A stretch of DNA of 5,985 bases, taken from positions 18,096-24,080 of the forward strand of contig NVVI01000010.1 of NCBI GenBank assembly GCA_002402165.1, written 5' to 3'. Both the position numbers and the translations under genes were made by a program. Positions 5,117 through 5,985 of the stretch are shown one piece after another. The stretch's first letter is position 1. Every line of letters starts with the position of its first letter. The notes beneath the pieces were generated by a model that was not told the DNA's origin, searched no databases, and saw only the letters and a program-made list of their open reading frames with translations. This DNA comes from Flavobacteriales bacterium (GTDB taxonomy: Bacteria > Bacteroidota > Bacteroidia > Flavobacteriales_E > Vicingaceae).

Positions 5117-5581
5117 ATGAACATAAAATCAATTATCACTTTTGCTGTAATAGTTCTTTTTTCTACTCCACTCTTTAGCCAACAAATAACAAAAACTAAC
5201 GGTATTTATGTGGATGAAAAAGGAGAAAAGTATTCAGGTGTTTACATTTCTTATTATCCGAGCGAAACAAAAGAAGCGGTTTATACCATCAAAAACGGAG
5301 TAGAAAATGGTTCGGTGGAGTTCTATTATCCAACTACAGAAATAATGGAACAAGGTAGTTTTAAAAATGGGCAGAAACATGGGAAATGGGTAAGATGGTC
5401 TATAAATGGAGATAAATTAGCAGAAGCTAATTACAAAAAGGGCAAAAAAGATGGTAAATGGATTATTTGGGATGAAAGAGGAATTAAACGCTATGAATTG
5501 TATTACACCAAAGGTAAAAAAACAGGAATCTGGATCATGTGGGATGAAAGAGGACAAATCTCTAACAAAAAGCAATACTAA
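5117..5581 (+). CDS. Secreted MORN_2 repeat protein
   Basis: This 154-residue protein begins with a signal peptide (core 6-19, cleavage probably after LFS at 19-21). After a linker (22-58) come four repeats of exactly 24 residues, at 59-82, 83-106, 107-130 and 131-154. Each has the pattern K-x-G-x-x-x-G-x-W-x-x-W/Y followed by a turn and a short strand. The last two share WDERG. This is the MORN_2 (toxin-antitoxin YwqK-like) family, common in Bacteroidota as periplasmic or surface proteins, with no proven single function. The antitoxin label often attached to the family has no support here, as no toxin gene is adjacent. The protein ends exactly at a repeat boundary. It lies downstream of a strong terminator, so it should have its own promoter, which I could not identify. 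Confidence 0.85.
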   Translation: MNIKSIITFAVIVLFSTPLFSQQITKTNGIYVDEKGEKYSGVYISYYPSETKEAVYTIKNGVENGSVEFYYPTTEIMEQGSFKNGQKHGKWVRWSINGDKLAEANYKKGKKDGKWIIWDERGIKRYELYYTKGKKTGIWIMWDERGQISNKKQY

Positions 5582-5631
5582 TTTTAATAAACCCTTAACA
5601 CTAATTTAACCACTAAATAATGGTGTTCAAC

Positions 5632-5639
5632 TAATTTTG
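5632..5639 (+). promoter_or_regulatory. Possible -7 promoter element before the response regulator
   Basis: TAATTTTG fits TAnnTTTG and ends 5 bases before the start codon. Used as a promoter, it would put the transcription start at or next to the ATG, giving a leaderless message. It may equally be a chance match. Confidence 0.3.
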
Positions 5640-5644
5640 TAGAT

Positions 5645-5985
5645 ATGAAACCCATTATAGGCATGCTCAGCAGCGATGATTCAGAGTTACAAAGCACTCA
5701 AAAACTTCTTAAAGATGAAGGGTTTAATGTTTTTACTTATTCTTCTGCAACTGAAGAAAACGTCAATAGTATTTATAAAAATAACCCTGACATTATTTTA
5801 TTAGATATTGATATTGAAAATTCTGATGGGGTAGAGTTGTGTTATCAATTGAAGTTAGAGAATGCTTTGAACTCTTTTATTGTAATTTTCACCAAACATA
5901 CCGAAGAATACATACAAATTGCAGCATTTAAGGCTGGAGTCGATGATTATATTATAAAACCTATTGATTCCCAAATATTAGTTAA
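5645..5985 (+). CDS. Response regulator, receiver domain, C-terminus beyond the right edge
   Basis: The frame is open from the ATG to the window end (113 complete codons). It encodes an almost complete CheY-like receiver domain. D11 and D12 form the acidic pocket, D54 in the LLDID strand is the phosphorylation site, T83 in VIFTKH is the switch residue, and K105 in DYIIKP is the conserved lysine. FKAGVDDYIIKPI is typical of OmpR/PhoB-type regulators, so a winged-helix DNA-binding domain probably follows beyond the edge. The output domain cannot be seen. The gene is likely core chromosome, partnered with a histidine kinase encoded elsewhere. Confidence 0.92.
   Translation, partial: MKPIIGMLSSDDSELQSTQKLLKDEGFNVFTYSSATEENVNSIYKNNPDIILLDIDIENSDGVELCYQLKLENALNSFIVIFTKHTEEYIQIAAFKAGVDDYIIKPIDSQILV

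Noticed and set aside
5117..5581. Antitoxin of a toxin-antitoxin pair
   Set aside because: MORN_2 proteins are often labelled this way, but this one has a signal peptide and no adjacent toxin gene.

Overview
The window looks like an accessory island next to core chromosome in a member of the Bacteroidota, probably a flavobacterium. The DNA is AT-rich, leaders are A-rich without strong Shine-Dalgarno sites, octamers match the Bacteroidota -7 element TAnnTTTG, and the right end carries families common in this phylum (CarboxypepD_reg-like domain, MORN_2 repeats). The host assignment is inference.

Left part (1-2215, minus strand): a tight four-gene operon. In transcription order it encodes a small GIY-YIG-type protein (2215-1964), a second GIY-YIG-like protein with a glycine-zipper membrane segment (1961-1551), a ComEC-like metallo-beta-lactamase-fold hydrolase (1538-354), and a bacterial E2/ubiquitin-conjugating-enzyme-like protein that runs off the left edge (337-<1). 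Gaps are 2, 12 and 16 nt. The E2 call was made by translating the minus strand by hand and rests on a UBC-style proline-rich stretch followed by H75...C84. Such E2s usually sit next to a ThiF-type E1 and a JAB isopeptidase, which would lie beyond base 1. The combination reads as a ubiquitin-like conjugation operon, probably anti-phage, with unusual nuclease-like partners.

Middle (2216-3285): a 179-bp divergent regulatory region rich in inverted repeats. It is followed on the plus strand by an XRE-type repressor and an ImmA/IrrE-type zinc peptidase whose stop and start codons abut. This resembles the CapH-CapP pair that represses CBASS operons until DNA damage activates the peptidase. The simplest model is that the pair keeps the minus-strand operon off until phage or DNA damage is sensed.

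3286-4708: a solitary class III cyclase-like protein (3477-4274), then a 434-base stretch with no convincing intact gene. That stretch holds coding-like remnants and copies of a short repeat that also occurs after the peptidase gene. This looks like a scarred insertion region.

Right part (4709-5985, plus strand): ordinary flavobacterial genes. These are a secreted CarboxypepD_reg-like protein with a clear terminator, a secreted protein with four 24-residue MORN-type repeats, and the start of a response regulator cut by the right edge.
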